Part shown: positions 47,765-59,887 of the stretch, one piece after another
Layout of the letters: the number at the start of each line of letters is the position of its first letter
Numbering within the stretch: the first letter of the stretch is position 1
DNA from: Enoplosus armatus
Lineage: Eukaryota; Chordata; Actinopteri; Centrarchiformes; Enoplosidae
Assembly: GCF_043641665.1 (NCBI RefSeq)
Contig: NC_092190.1
Location: forward strand, 20,511,548 to 20,575,547
Reading direction: 5' to 3'
Length of the DNA stretch: 64,000 bases
Notes under the pieces: generated by a model
Databases searched by the model: none
The model's input: the letters and a program-made list of their open reading frames with translations, nothing else
What the model was told of the DNA's origin: nothing
Position numbers and translations under genes: made by a program

Positions 47765-48345
47765 TAGCCATGCCAGCAGGATGGCTCTAGAGATGGCAAT
47801 GTTGGTCCACTGTCCAGTCGACTGACATAATCTCAACAACTACTGGATGGATTTCCATGGAATTCTGTACAGACATTATGACACCCAGAAGATAAATCCT
47901 ACTGATTTTGGTGATACCCTGACTTTTCCTCTCCTGCCACCATGAGATTGACATTTGTGGTTTTGAGTGAAATATTTCATTAACTATTCAAAGGATTTGG
48001 TACTGACATTCAAGGCCCCCTCAGGATTGTAATCATTTTGATGATCCTCTGACTTTTAAACTAGTGCAACACCGGGTCAAATTTTACTTTTGTGCAATAC
48101 TTTGGTTTATAACCAAATACTAACAAAAAAAAAAAAAAAAAAGAAAAGACCACCAGTTCCCACCAGCCTCAGCTGTACGTTCTGTTAATTGCTAATTAGC
48201 AAATGTTAGCATGCTAAACTAAGATGGTGAACATGTTAAATGTCATACCTGCTTAACATCAGAATGTTACCATTGCCAATGTGACATTAGCATGCCACAT
48301 TAGCATTTAGCTCAAAGCACTGCCTTACAGAGCCACTAACACGCT
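47765..48345 (-). repeat. Dispersed repeat family R1, copy 4 (longest)
   Basis: Runs from 'tagccatgccagcaggatggctctagagatggc' through 'caacaactactggatggatttccatgg' and 'ctactgattttggtgat' to 'aattgctaattagcaaatgttagcatgctaa' and 'cattagcatttagctcaaagcac'. It is inverted relative to the copies at 10870 and 24850. A poly-A run of 18 lies inside at 48125-48142. It is non-coding. Confidence 0.75.
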
Positions 48346-51300
48346 GTAGACTGTCTTGTTCCATCTATGAAAGACAAAATAAGCTTATTACAAACTTTCA
48401 CTGACTATCTACTGGTATAGCAGTAGACCTTGCAGAGAACACTTGAAATAACTCAATTCTGTTGAGGGTATAATTGATATTGTAATATTTCAATGAATGA
48501 GATCCACTTAGTCTTTAAGCTGTGTTTTCTTAGTTAAAGGTTATTTCTCAATGACAAAAAAAGATCCATGATTCTTTAATAATCAATGATTACATAATCC
48601 ACACTTCTTGCAGCATTGACATTACAGACTAACCTGAATTGTACACAAGTCAAGTTCCCTACAAAGCATTAAATGCACAATAGTTATTGTGGACGTTTGT
48701 GAAGTGGGTGCAATCTTGTTGTCCATGGCCTTGCCAAAAAATAAATGGAATAAAATAATTAGATTTTGATTTATGAATTACAAATTGTCATTAAAAGCTA
48801 GTAGTGAACAAAGCAAATAACACAAATAACAGAAGTTAATATAGACCTACATGACTTTCTCTGCTTGTCTTACTTCTTGAATGCAAAGAATCTTAACTAT
48901 TTAACAAGGAACAACACATTGAAAAGCTATTTTAGTTTTTCAATGTGTTTTCAAAAACAGAACATTAAAAGGTATTGTGACAGGAACAGGAATTCAGAAT
49001 GAATTTTTGAGAAAAACAACAAGGAATAACACGTAGGTCACAGTGAATATATTTTTTTGTTTATTTTATTAGAATACCACAAGTGAGATTTGACAAGAGA
49101 TCACAAAAAATGTACTGCTAAAATGCCGGAAAACTTCTGTTTTTGTCTTCAATAACTAACTTGGTGCTTCATGTTATCCTTAATGTTTCTGATATTGTAA
49201 ACTTTTGTATTGTTAGCAAAGATTACAATATGAGTTAGGTTTGCTGTAAACATGATATCACGTATTAAAACAACATGTTTTAGCTCACAATACACAAACA
49301 GACAAAAGACCCTGATATTCATATTTATCATTTACAATTACTAACATTGTCAGTCATCATTGAATATACTAATAAGAGTGTAAGAGATGATTTGAAGCTT
49401 CATTTTGTGGTTCAGTGACAACATTGTTAGGCAGCCAGCATCTGAATGAGTCATCATTATCAGCAAGTAGAGAGCAACTGGTCCCACAGTAATCACACAG
49501 GCTTCCCTGCTGGTAGGAATTGCTAATGGAGTTTCAGGTGCCTGATTTACAGTCCACCCCTCCCTATGATAAAGCCTTCCCCTAATGTTATGCTATTCTA
49601 GACTCTTGGGATTGCATTAAGCGTTGAGAATGTGAAATGGCAGTGCGAATGCCCATAACTAAAGCTAATTAGGAAGGCCATTTATTGCTACTAGATATGT
49701 GTCTGTGTGGGTGTCCCTGATTGTGCTGAATATGGATTTGGGAGCGTGCAACCTTGGTTTACGCCTTTATGTAATTTGGGAGTATGATGTACTGTGAGGG
49801 TTGTTGTAAAAGAATAAATACAGCACTGGTGTGTTTCTGTTTACTCACAGGGACAAAGACATTTGCCATGGAACATGGTCTGAATGGAGCCCGGTTCTCT
49901 GTTCTCTTTTGCTGTCGTGAAACAGCAATTCGAATAGTGGTCATGGTGATGTTGACTGCAAGTCTAACCCTCAAGAAATAAAATGGTCATGTCAAGGGTA
50001 CTTAGTGCACACTGTTTTTCTGGTATCGCTTTGCATGAGAGGCAAACAACCTGATATTGACACGGTGTGGCATAACTTTTCCCCTGACCGCTCCCCCTTG
50101 ACCATCAATCACCACGACGGCCCATTCATCAAGTAGGCCGTCGGTCCGGCCCCCTTGTGACACACAAACGTTTTTCCAATTTAAAATCTGATATTGATGG
50201 AGCACTGCTGCAGCCTCTTTGAGCCTAGCTGGGGCCAATATCCTTATCCATATGCTCAACCACTCGCCGTGGTCATAATTCAAGACACACCATTTCCGTA
50301 CAGGGTTCAGAGAGACATTCCTCTCTTGGCTAACTACTGCGACTTAAAAAAGAGAGAGAGAGAGAGAAATACCAAATTTTCCTGATAGCCTGATAGTCGG
50401 ACTGTTTGTTTCACTTCATTCATGTAACCTGACAGGTTAGCTGTTCAAGGCCATATTGTTGTTCGGAGCAGTTATTTTGTTTTCCCCAAACTAATCAGTA
50501 TATAATAATGATGTATCTTGCCAACATTATTTTCAGTTGAAAGCTTTGGTAGCAGTTGCTAGAGGAGTAGTCAACGTATTTCATGGCGATCAAAGACGTA
50601 CATTCAGGACTTATTTCTGTAAGGTGATTTACAACAACCTGTACATCTGCATCAATCCACTGTTGCTGCCAATTTTGTGGCCATTTTTCTGTCGTGATTA
50701 CTCATGGATGTAGCTAAATAGCTAGCAAGCAATATATTAGGATGATGTCCACATTCTTAATCTTGCCGTCAAACCTTGAATTGATCATTTTTTCCTCTAA
50801 TTGTCAGAAATAGCTGTCAGTGGACATAATACAAGACTTATCTGAATCGTTAAAACATTGTAGATGTGAGCAGAGATTCAAAGCGAGGACAGTTCTCCAG
50901 TGTTGCATGTTTCAGCTAGTTTTACAGCCCACAACTTTACTGTTGTGATTCACTCATAACTGTTCTCATTAGCGTAAATTCCAGCTGTTGTCAGAGAAAA
51001 AAATCAAAAAACCCACTGCACACCACCTTCCCATCACCAAAACCCAGACACACAAAGTTGATCAGCATTTAGCAGCTGAAGCAAAAGGTTTTTAGAGATT
51101 TCTTTGCTCAAAACAGCTGCCTGTTATGACCGAAAACTATGCTAAAGTTGCGGGCTAAACAATGCTAAACAATGAGCTAAAACTTGCTATAAAGCCAAGG
51201 GGAGCTGTAGATTAAAGTTACAATTCTCTGCAGGATCATCACTATGACTCCTTTCACATTGTCATTTGATACACTGTTATTAATAAATAAAAATGGTACC

Positions 51301-52179
51301 ACTGCCCCCAAGTGGACAAATAAACCTGTTAATGCAGGTTCAAGCATCTTTTTAAAAATGTACATTTTTGTTTCTCCTGACCGTGTGGAGCCATACCAGC
51401 TTTTGTATAATTGCACACAGAAAAAGATTTTGGGAAATCCTTGAATGAAAAACAGGTCACAGCCAATATTTTCAAGTCTATACTAGGTTTAAGCTTTTCA
51501 CCATGTCCACCATTATCCAGAATCACAACTATCAAATATTTTAAATAAAACTCTAAATATTTATTGTGCTTCTTTCACATCACGATCTCACCTTGAATTT
51601 GATGGTTGGCTGGACCAGCAGGCTTTGTGTTTGTGTACAAAAAACATCTTGTTTTTTCTGTCTCTTGACTGCCCTTGAATTGCAACTGTCAGTAATTCGA
51701 CCCCCGCAGCTTCTGTGAGTTTACTTTAAAATCTGCAAATGGTAGATGCTCGGTGTTGCTTGTGTTTGTCAAGCCCATCCTGCAAATATCATAGGCGTAC
51801 AAGAGATTGGCATTTCCAAGCTCCTCTCAGCTCTCAAGGCTACTCATTCCTCCTGTGCATGATGACATCAAAGTAAAGAGCAATGTGTCAAGATCAAACA
51901 AGCCAGAAAATCAGTGAGGCAAAGGAGGAAGTGTTCTGATGTACTTATTGACAAGAGCTTACAAGAGCTTACGAGTGTTATCAGTTAGAAGGGGACTCTG
52001 AATAGAGCCAGTAGCCTCAGTGTTATCATCTGCTGGACAGGTAAGGTAAATACAGCAATAAATTAGCTTGGAATTAACAAAAATTCCTTTACATCTGTCA
52101 TGAATTACCTATTAATCTAAAGTCTATCTGTCTGTCTGTCTACCTTGATTGACTGCTGTTTTATTTCCATTATTTAATC
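48346..52179. other. Unannotated DNA, candidate conserved block inside
   Basis: Mostly AT-rich with chance frames. 49420-50290 stands out (listed separately). An AG microsatellite lies at 50351-50367, a short 12-bp tandem duplication (acaagagctt) near 51951-51970, and a GTCT run near 52121-52141. Confidence 0.4.
49420..50290. other. Candidate conserved non-coding block
   Basis: A repeat-free interval of balanced composition with homeodomain-type motifs ('aaagctaattaggaaggcc') and a compact GC-richer part ('tgaccatcaatcaccacgacggcccattcatcaagtagg') flanked by AT-rich DNA. Such texture is typical of vertebrate enhancers. The call rests on texture only; a 93-codon open frame on the minus strand (50002-50283) has no recognisable domain. 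Confidence 0.25.
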
Positions 52180-52508
52180 ATTTATCCATTAGCTATAACT
52201 GCTTATCCTTTAGAGGGTCTTTGGGGAGCTGGAGACCAGCTGACATTGGGTGAGAGGCGGGATTCTTCCTGGACAGGTCACCAGCCAATCACAGGGCTGA
52301 TACATACAGACAGACAACTACTCACACTACAGACAATTAAGTCACCAATTAACCTAACCTGCATGTCTTTGGATGGTGGGAGGAAGCCGGAGCACCTGGA
52401 GGAAACCCAGGCACAGGGAGAACATGCATAGTCCACACAGAAAGCCGGTTTGAGCCCAGAACCTTCTTGCTGTGAGGCAGCAGTGCTAACTGCTAGCCAC
52501 CGTGCCAC
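52180..52508 (-). mobile_element. Full-length tRNA-derived SINE
   Basis: Minus strand. The tRNA head starts near 52508 ('gtggcacggtggctagcagtt', box-A side) and continues 'gctgcctcacagcaagaaggttctgggctcaaacc' (box B). The body 'catgttctccctgtgcctgggtttcctccagg' and 'ccaaagacatgcaggttaggttaattggtgact' follows, and the tail ends near 52180 with 'aaggataagcagttatag...atggataaatg', like RTE-LINE 3' ends. This is one of the commonest teleost short repeats. It is mobilised in trans by a LINE. The copy is diverged but spans both ends. Confidence 0.85.
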
Positions 52509-53599
52509 TCGTCACATTAATATTGTGTTTGCATTTGTGAATACAAGTTGAATGCAGTTTAACTTTATGTTACACATCTTTTTTTGCTGGTTGAAAAGAC
52601 CAAAGCAATATATTTTTTAAAAGGGGGAACAGAAAAGAAGATTGGACAAAGGCCAAGCCCTAAGATCTTCCTTCTGAGGCTTCCCATTGGACAGCAGCCC
52701 TAATGGACAGGCAACATTCCACCTCTAAGTGGTTTGACATCTTGCTGCCATAAATAAACGCTAACAGGGACGCTCTATTAGGCTAAACAAGGCTCTGTGT
52801 GTCCCTCCAAAGCCAGGAAGCGCCCGCCTAATGGTACACTAATGCCTTTATTGGATTACTCCAACATCTCCTATTCCAGTGCGTCACAACTACAGCATTC
52901 TGTTGGATTTGATGGAATGGAGATGGCCTGGGTGGGATTGATATCACCCAGGCCCAAGATGTCTGCAATTAAGAATATTTCCATCTGAAGATTATACTCA
53001 TCTCCGATTACTAAATGCTTTTTTCGCCAACAGACACTGTGGATCTTTTGTACAGTTGGGACTGATTTCATAATACGCTTATGCTTTTAGAATTGCAAAC
53101 ATGTGGTCAGAAGATTTACACGGCTCTCTGGACTGCTGCTTGGCATGACAAACAAATAAGAGCTCTGCACTATCTGTCACTTTGGATGAAAGTGTCCACA
53201 AAATTGCACTTATGGTTTGCATAATGTCAAAGTGTGGACACGGAAGGGAAGAGCATGAGAAATTCAAATCTGCAAAACATTACAGGTTTTTACTATTGGT
53301 AACACACATTTGTTAATACTGAGTTTACAAAACTCTCCACACAGTCAGCTCAACTGGAGACAATGTGGACTCAGTTATGGATCTCACTGTTTTCTCACTC
53401 AAACTTAACCACCACCAAAACCCTGTGTATGCACTGTCCATTTTGCACATGTTTACATGCTATTGTAAAAACTTTTAAATTTATGTTCAAAGCCAAACTC
53501 AAAATTACTGTAAATTAGACTGCAATTTGCTACATTCTGCTACATCAACATTTATAAAATTTAAATGAATAAACGTCTTCTAATTGGGACACTGAGGGC
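52509..53599. other. Unannotated DNA, possible conserved block at 52620-52990
   Basis: The 370-bp interval 52620-52990 is repeat-free and moderately GC-balanced ('cgcccgcctaatggtacactaatgcctttattgg'), a texture seen in conserved non-coding DNA. From about 53280 the sequence may be the 5' part of the transposon whose coding relic starts near 53600. Confidence 0.3.
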
Positions 53600-53945
53600 C
53601 CATTTTCAATCCCTGAAGACTTGTGCCAGGTGAGGAATGGGGGCGTCTCAGCGTCTCTTCCAGTCACAGAGTGGTTTACAGTCCATCCCAGGATGGTGTC
53701 ACTTCCACCTTACTCTCCATTTCTCAACCCCATAGAAGAAAGTTTATGTCCACCAGCCACATGGTCAGATGTCCCTCTTGGACACAATGAAAGCTGGATG
53801 TCTGGGTATGTCTGCAGAGGGTTGCAGGGGAAGGATCAGACATGCAAAAAGATTCCTACCCAGGTGAGTTGCAAGAGAGGACAGAAGGTGTGATGTGGAT
53901 GAGAACTTGTGGCTAAATGCAGAAGACAGGGTTGACTAGGACTGT
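53600..53945 (+). pseudogene. IS630/Tc1-mariner-like transposase C-terminal fossil
   Basis: The C-terminal end of a DDE transposase. The first frame reads TEWFTVHPRMVSL followed by PPYSPFLNPIEE; the catalytic Glu of the last motif is at about 53735-53737. After a frameshift the +1 frame continues CRGRIRHAKRFLPR, a stop, VARED, and then CDVDENLWLNAEDR (codons from 53889), matching, from memory, the C-terminal tail of fish IS630-like elements (CQGWIRHARRFFPR...CDVDENLWP). So the order and spacing are preserved but one frameshift and a stop have killed it. The N-terminal DNA-binding domain and the first two Asp residues are not visible. The element probably extends beyond both sides. Confidence 0.8.
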
Positions 53946-54647
53946 ATTTCTATATCCGTCCTATGTTCAAGTATGTATAGTTTTGTATTGCATTACTGGA
54001 ATGACTTAAGTATAATTTTGTGCACTTGGAATTCCTCTAGGCAAAAAGCATGTTGCAGCATTTCTGATTAATTTCTGTGACATATACTGTAAGGCAGCAC
54101 AACCTATGCAAAGAAGTTTTTGTTGTGATGGAATCTTGGTTTATGCTGAATAGATAAATTGTAATGCTTCCTATTGTTAATGATTTTTAGGTTATTATGT
54201 AATGAGTGACAAAGTGTTACTGTTGGGAAACAAATGTCGTCAGTGTTTGGGTACAAGAGTTAATCCTGACACGTGCAAGATGAAGTCGGTATTAGTGCAT
54301 TTTGGATGTGAGATTAACCGAAGAGAACTGTCTGAACAGCTTTGAAAAAGTGAACCCAGTATAGAGAAATGTGTGTTTCCGATTGTAAAAAACTGTAATG
54401 CGTAATATAACATTGATTTTCATTAAATCCACACACACTTGTGCATTTGCAGAGATAAAAGACTATTATCATTTCCCCATAATTTACACTGCCCTGGAGG
54501 TTGCAAATTGTAACCTGCACACTACGGAAGCAATTACTGTGCAAATAATGCAGATGGTGCAACAAAGTACTTAAGAAAATGGTTTTTCCATTAGACAAAC
54601 ACTTTGGTCTCTGTAAGGACCTTGGCTTGTGTCATCCCCTTTGAAAT

Positions 54648-54693
54648 TGTGTGTGTGTGTGTGTTTGAAAGAGTGTTTTTGTGTGTGTGTGTG
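54648..54693. repeat. (GT)n microsatellites
   Basis: Two GT runs (54648-54664 and 54680-54693) separated by about 15 bp. Confidence 0.9.
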
Positions 54694-54965
54694 AATGCAT
54701 TCACACATTTGTGTCTACATGTGGGATTTTGTGTGTGTGCATGCACATTCTGCGTGTGAAAGGCTATTAGTGACCTTTCCCCAGTGTTTATTAAAGAGGA
54801 AAGTTACAAAGCTTTTAGGGGGAGGTTTGCTGATGACCAAAGAGGTATGTGTCATAAGAATCTGGCACGATGTTTGGTTTCCAACACGTTTGGATTAACT
54901 AAAATACTTTGCCACATGGACATATAATATATACATACCAGCTACAGAAACAGATACACACAAAG

Positions 54966-54981
54966 ACACACACACACACAC
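54966..54981. repeat. (AC)n microsatellite
   Basis: About seven AC units. Confidence 0.85.
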
Positions 54982-56039
54982 ATAGATCCCATGGCTTTTA
55001 ATGTTCTCGTCTTGCATGCTTAATGCCCTGGTAATGGATCCATTGAGTGACCAGTTGAGTAGGCCTCTCACACCCTGAGGAGTTTGTTAGTGGTGGTAAT
55101 GACAATGCTGATGGAGGCAGTGGTCTTCAATATCTGCTAAATATATCCGTCATTCACTCACCTCGCCATATCGCCACTCAACTGTTTGAAGCAACGGCGA
55201 GTACGTCACCTTCGACAGCAGAACTTTTCTCTTTCCATAATTGCTCCCTAGTTCTAGTTCTCCAGAGGGTCTTTAGCGCCACTTGACCAAATGTTCATGT
55301 ATTTCCCAACCTTATTTTCTCAATTCTGAACAAGGTGCTATTCCCCTTTCATTAACTGAAATCACAACTGCTCCTGAGACCTAGGCAGTGGAACGTAACT
55401 GTACTAATGCATACATTATCAACTCCTCATAGGCATCACCTTAAAACTACTAATGGGTTCTATAGGCTCGACCACTGCTCCCTGCGGAGCACAAATTTGC
55501 ACGTACTTTTACATGACCAATGACTTCACCACCCTTCGTGGTACAGGCTGTGTAAATCATAGATGTGGTACCCTGATTCAGCATCCACTTTGGAAAACGC
55601 GTGACCTAAGGCCATAGGCTTCCCTCATTGTGGTGTAATGGCAGCGAGCATCTGTCTTTTCCCCTGTAGTCTGAGAACATTAGAAGGCAAAGGCTATGTG
55701 AGACACAGCTGAATAATGGTTACACTATGAAAGCTAGACCTTTGAGCGCAGACAGAGCCTTCTAACCTTATCACCCTGTCCTGGTTGGCCAAACCAATGC
55801 ATGTAAATTTCAGCGAGCTGCTCTACAGCCTGTTAGAGGGTGCTAGGACTGGCTAAATGCTCACATCAGCATGCTCAACTGTCACGTGACTGATGTTCCA
55901 CACTTCGGTGAAGGACCTGAATGAAGATACTGCTCTGAAAAGCTAGTAGGTGGATCTTTGAGCCTAGATGCATTTGTTATACATACAGTTCAAGAATGAA
56001 CTTCCATGATCAAATCACGTCATGGAAATGATATGTATA

Positions 56040-56250
56040 CAAAATACATTTTATGTCATATTTGGTGTTAAATGTGCCCAGAAGGAAGAGTAGTGTATCT
56101 ACAGTCCAGTCTCTGAGCTACAGTGATGCCTGTGAGGAAGCAGTACCTCTTCACTATTGGGGGGTTGCGTCCTCCACAACCCTACAACACCATTATGATG
56201 GATGGATAATGCCGTTGCTGCCACTGAGCAACGTCAGTGTTCTCTGTTTT
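56040..56250 (+). repeat. Dispersed repeat family R3, copy 1
   Basis: Contains 'agtccagtctctgagctacagtgatgcctgtgaggaagcagtacctcttcactattgg' and 'tcctccacaaccctacaacaccattatgat', roughly 75 percent identical by eye over 110 bp to 58595-58706. It is non-coding. The following 56330-56650 may belong to the same element. Confidence 0.65.
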
Positions 56251-58514
56251 GAATCGGTTGCAGCAGGGCGCAGCACTACGGCGGCGGCTACAGGCTATCC
56301 ACCATCAGCCTAGTAAAATCTCATCACGCAGCTAAACAGAGCAGGTTGTAGGTTAAAATAGAGGGAATAGTTGGCAATATGACACGATTAATGTAGCAAG
56401 TTTTGCTCACCAGTATCATAAACATTGTTTATTGTCCCGCATAGTCAACCTTTGAAGCTGATGTCGCTCCAATAGAGTTTCTCATCATTGATATGTGTGT
56501 TGTCTGCTGATGAAGCGATGCAGATACAATAAAATCAGCTCCTCCATGCTGCAGTTTCTGTCGTTGCCATGGTTACACAGCGAGCAGGGGCGGCACGTTG
56601 AAAAAGTTAAACCATCATAAACTCTGAATGCAGCTTCAAAAAGCTCCCTGCCGCTGTCTGAAAGCACCTTAATTGTTGCTTTTCTTTAGAGATGCTGTAT
56701 GTTACACATGTTGTTCCCAAAGCTCAATAATGAACTTGATGATCAAATCACATCATGAAAACCACACTTTCCGACTTCAGCATCGTGGGACGCTTCCCTT
56801 TCTCTTTAACAAAGCAGATTGTCACTCAGCACTTGAATCATATCACTTAAATATGATAAGAGCAAGAAAGGTGATGGAAAGCATGCAAACAATCAAGTTG
56901 GTAAGAACATGTGTTACTTTTTGTTGGGCTGCGAGCAAGCAATGACACATTGATGTTTTACTCAGTTTTAGTTTCCTTCACTGATGCAGTGATACCGTTA
57001 TTTGATTCCTATTTTTACATTATGTTACTTGCCTCTCCACTCCGAGCTGTCTGTGGATTTGAGTGTGTGATCATGAACACTACGAATTCCTTCTCCGACC
57101 CAGTGGCCGCCATGCCCTTTTCCTTTCGCATAACACAGTACAAGTATAGTTGTTGGGTACAGAGTGGACCATGCATTCACTTCTGGACTGTGTTTCAGAT
57201 GTACAGCAAGTCATTTCTGAGAGAGAGTGAGTTTTCATAAGGGAAAGGGGGCAGAAAGGGCCAGTGCCAAAGTATCTGGTACCCTGAGGTCTTCTGAAGA
57301 CTTCAGGGTAAAGTTGTCCTAAATAACTGACAGTACACTGATGGATGTACAACAGAGCTGAGGCTATTATTGGACACAAGGTGACTTCTGCAGGGCTAAT
57401 TTCTCAGTCCTCCTCACACACAGGCGTGTTCTCATATCTGGTTCATCTGTTGGCGTGAGGAGATGAAACCTCTGAGAGGGCTATCCATAAATGGCTCAAG
57501 TGAGAGATTGGCACTGAAGTTGCTGAAAAAAAGAAGGAAGACAAATAAATCAACCAATCGAAAAAGTTGAAGCCTGCAGTGTGAGGTAGTGATTGGTCCT
57601 TAAGAACACGTGAGCACGCTTTTCTGGGGCAGAGTTGCCATTGTGATGCTGTGAGGATGTGGGCTGATGTTTCTCAAGGGCTTGTATGCATGACAAAAAA
57701 CAGCTCTGTTGAAGCTTTGTTGCTCATTAGGCATCATAAGCACACCAAGGTTTCCTAATTGAATCATAAAATGCTTGACAGCCTTGTTTCTGTACAAAGC
57801 AGCAGTCAACAAACAACAATGAAACCTTTTCAAATGCAAAGATTCTGTGAAAGTTCATGACGGGAGTTTTTAACCGTTTACTGTTCAGTATGTATATAAC
57901 AGTAAACCCCCCTAACCTAAACCTTCTTACTTTGTAAAAACATTGGGCATGTTTCAGTTTTTCTCTACGGTTGAATGATCAATCTCTACGCATTAACACT
58001 GTATATACTGTCTACTGTATGAGTGGTAAGTATCCATCATCATTTAACAGTGTCTAAATTCTCCCATTTTATTTGCTCTAATCCCTTGCAGCGGGTCAAG
58101 AGAGGAGAGAGGAGCAAAGGGAGAGTTGAGGGAGAATAATGCCATTTCAGGATAGGCCTTATTTAATTTACTGCAGGTCGATAGAGGTTCTCCAATGGCC
58201 TCTCCCAGATTAATAAGTAACCCACACGCGCTGTCCATCACTGTCCATCTCCCATTAGGCCTCTGAAATGGGGGCCTGAATTGCCTGGCAAGGTTGACTC
58301 TGATGGAAAACACACTCTCTCACTCCTTTTCTCTCTCCATTGCCATCCATTTCTCTCCCTCACTTCCCCCTTTTTGCAAGCGGGTTTCATTTTTAAGATG
58401 TACTCGCTGCTGAGCAAAACAGATCAACTGCATTAAAAACACATGATCATTCATAAATGCCTTGTGCTAAGGAGTGAAAGGGTGTCGTTTTTATGGCCTG
58501 TTAGTCTATCTTTC
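56251..58514. other. Unannotated DNA
   Basis: Several overlapping chance frames (for example 56911-57240 plus and 57080-57379 minus) with no domain. 58080-58320 is repeat-free and compact ('ccattaggcctctgaaatggg') and may be conserved. A CT-rich tract lies at 58315-58375. Confidence 0.35.
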
Positions 58515-58745
58515 ACATATTTATATCATGTGTGGCTTTAAATGTGCTCAGGTAGTGGTGAATGTAGGGACATTTCTCCTCAACTTGCTACAGAAATCTG
58601 CATAAGTCCAACCTCTGAGTTCCAGTAATGTCTGTGACAAAGCAGTACTTTTTCACCATTGGGTGGCAACTTTCCTCCACAGCTCTACAACACCGTTATG
58701 ATAGAGCGGATGCTCTCCTTGAAAGTAATTGTTACTTTTCTTGGC
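58515..58745 (+). repeat. Dispersed repeat family R3, copy 2
   Basis: Same orientation as copy 1, 2.5 kb downstream. Matches include 'taaatgtgctcagg', 'agtccaacctctgagttccagtaatgtctgtgacaaagcagtac' and 'tcctccacagctctacaacaccgttatgata'. It has an extra 40 bp between the first two matches. Confidence 0.65.
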
Positions 58746-59344
58746 AGCCCTTGAAGGATGCAGTGAAAAGATTTCAGAGTCCTTGTTATAGAGCCACAGA
58801 AAAATTATGAATTCTGGGACAACTCATTTTAATAGGGTAACCTATGTATTGTATTAACTCAAGAGTCGCACTTACAATTCCAAATCATACTGTGTTACAC
58901 CTTTTGCAAACTTAATTCCTAATTATAATGAGAACATAAACCCGTCTCTTTAAAATTAAGTATTTTTAGGTCCTCTGTTTGTTTTGTAGGATATATGACT
59001 GCAATTTAGGAATGACCAGTAAAAACCTCATCAATAAGTGGATGAGAAATTTTATCTTGTCGGCCACCCCAGTGTTAAATATGACTGACGCTTTCATGTG
59101 TTAATTGTTATTGGTTTATAAAATAGAATATCAGAACGCGCACAAAGAACCACAATGCATAATCACACTATTTAGTCTATAAACTATTGGGTTAAATCCT
59201 GGGAATTTAGATTGCAGTGTTGACTTCCCTTCGACTGATTCATTTTTATATATTCCAAAAGGCATATATATATATATATATTGCACATATGTCGTAGCTG
59301 TTATTACGATAATAAAACTGAATACAATATGTAGTCTGCCGCTG
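58746..59344. other. Unannotated AT-rich DNA
   Basis: Ends with a TA microsatellite at 59263-59281. Otherwise nothing recognised. Confidence 0.4.
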
Positions 59345-59760
59345 AAAATGTCATACTAATGTGGCAATATACCAACAAAACCTCAAACCTAAAAGACGGA
59401 ATAAGTCGCTCGTCAGTAGGCTCCCAAAAAGATATGACCGTTGGAGAGTACCAGCAACGGCCTCATCAGCGTTGACTTTTGGTTTCACACAAGACACAAA
59501 CAGCTGTGTCCTGGGTGAAAGTCCTGTGTTTGACCCATCCATCCACTACGGCCTCTTCCCTATGTGGACTTTGTCGCTCTTTATATACTTACCAGCCAAC
59601 TATATTGATTGTACTATCTCACCTGAGTTCCTCCTTTGCTCTCATCATAATTGCTACAGCCACTAGAGGTCCTCACCTAACAATAAACGTAAATATTGGT
59701 CGCAATACGCTGCTTGCACAGACAGCCTTTACGGCCATATTACTGGGCAGGGCAGTCTGT
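59345..59760. repeat. Probable dispersed fish repeat
   Basis: 'gtttcacacaagacacaaacagctgtgtcctgggtgaaagtcctgtgtttgacccatccatccac' and 'gctacagccactagaggtcctcacctaacaataaacgtaaatattggtcgcaatacgctgc' match phrases I recall from common fish interspersed elements. Two overlapping frames of 100-137 codons cross it, but with no domain. The ends were not determined. Confidence 0.4.
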
Positions 59761-59887
59761 CTTTATGACAGGATATCTCTCTGTGAATTCTTTATATTTT
59801 GTAAAGAAAAGGGGAACTCTTTTGTAACTTGTATTATCTTTATTTTCTTGAAAATATGCTACAACATAATCCGACAAATATTAAAGG

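Larger units (their letters stand above)
53946..56039. other. Unannotated DNA with microsatellites
   Basis: May include the 3' untranslated part of the transposon at 53600 up to about 54300. Microsatellites are listed separately. 55040-55950 has no recognised element or gene. Confidence 0.4.

Noticed and set aside
57080..57379. 99-codon minus-strand frame overlapping a 109-codon plus-strand frame
   Set aside because: Both lack domains and splice context; mutual shadows.
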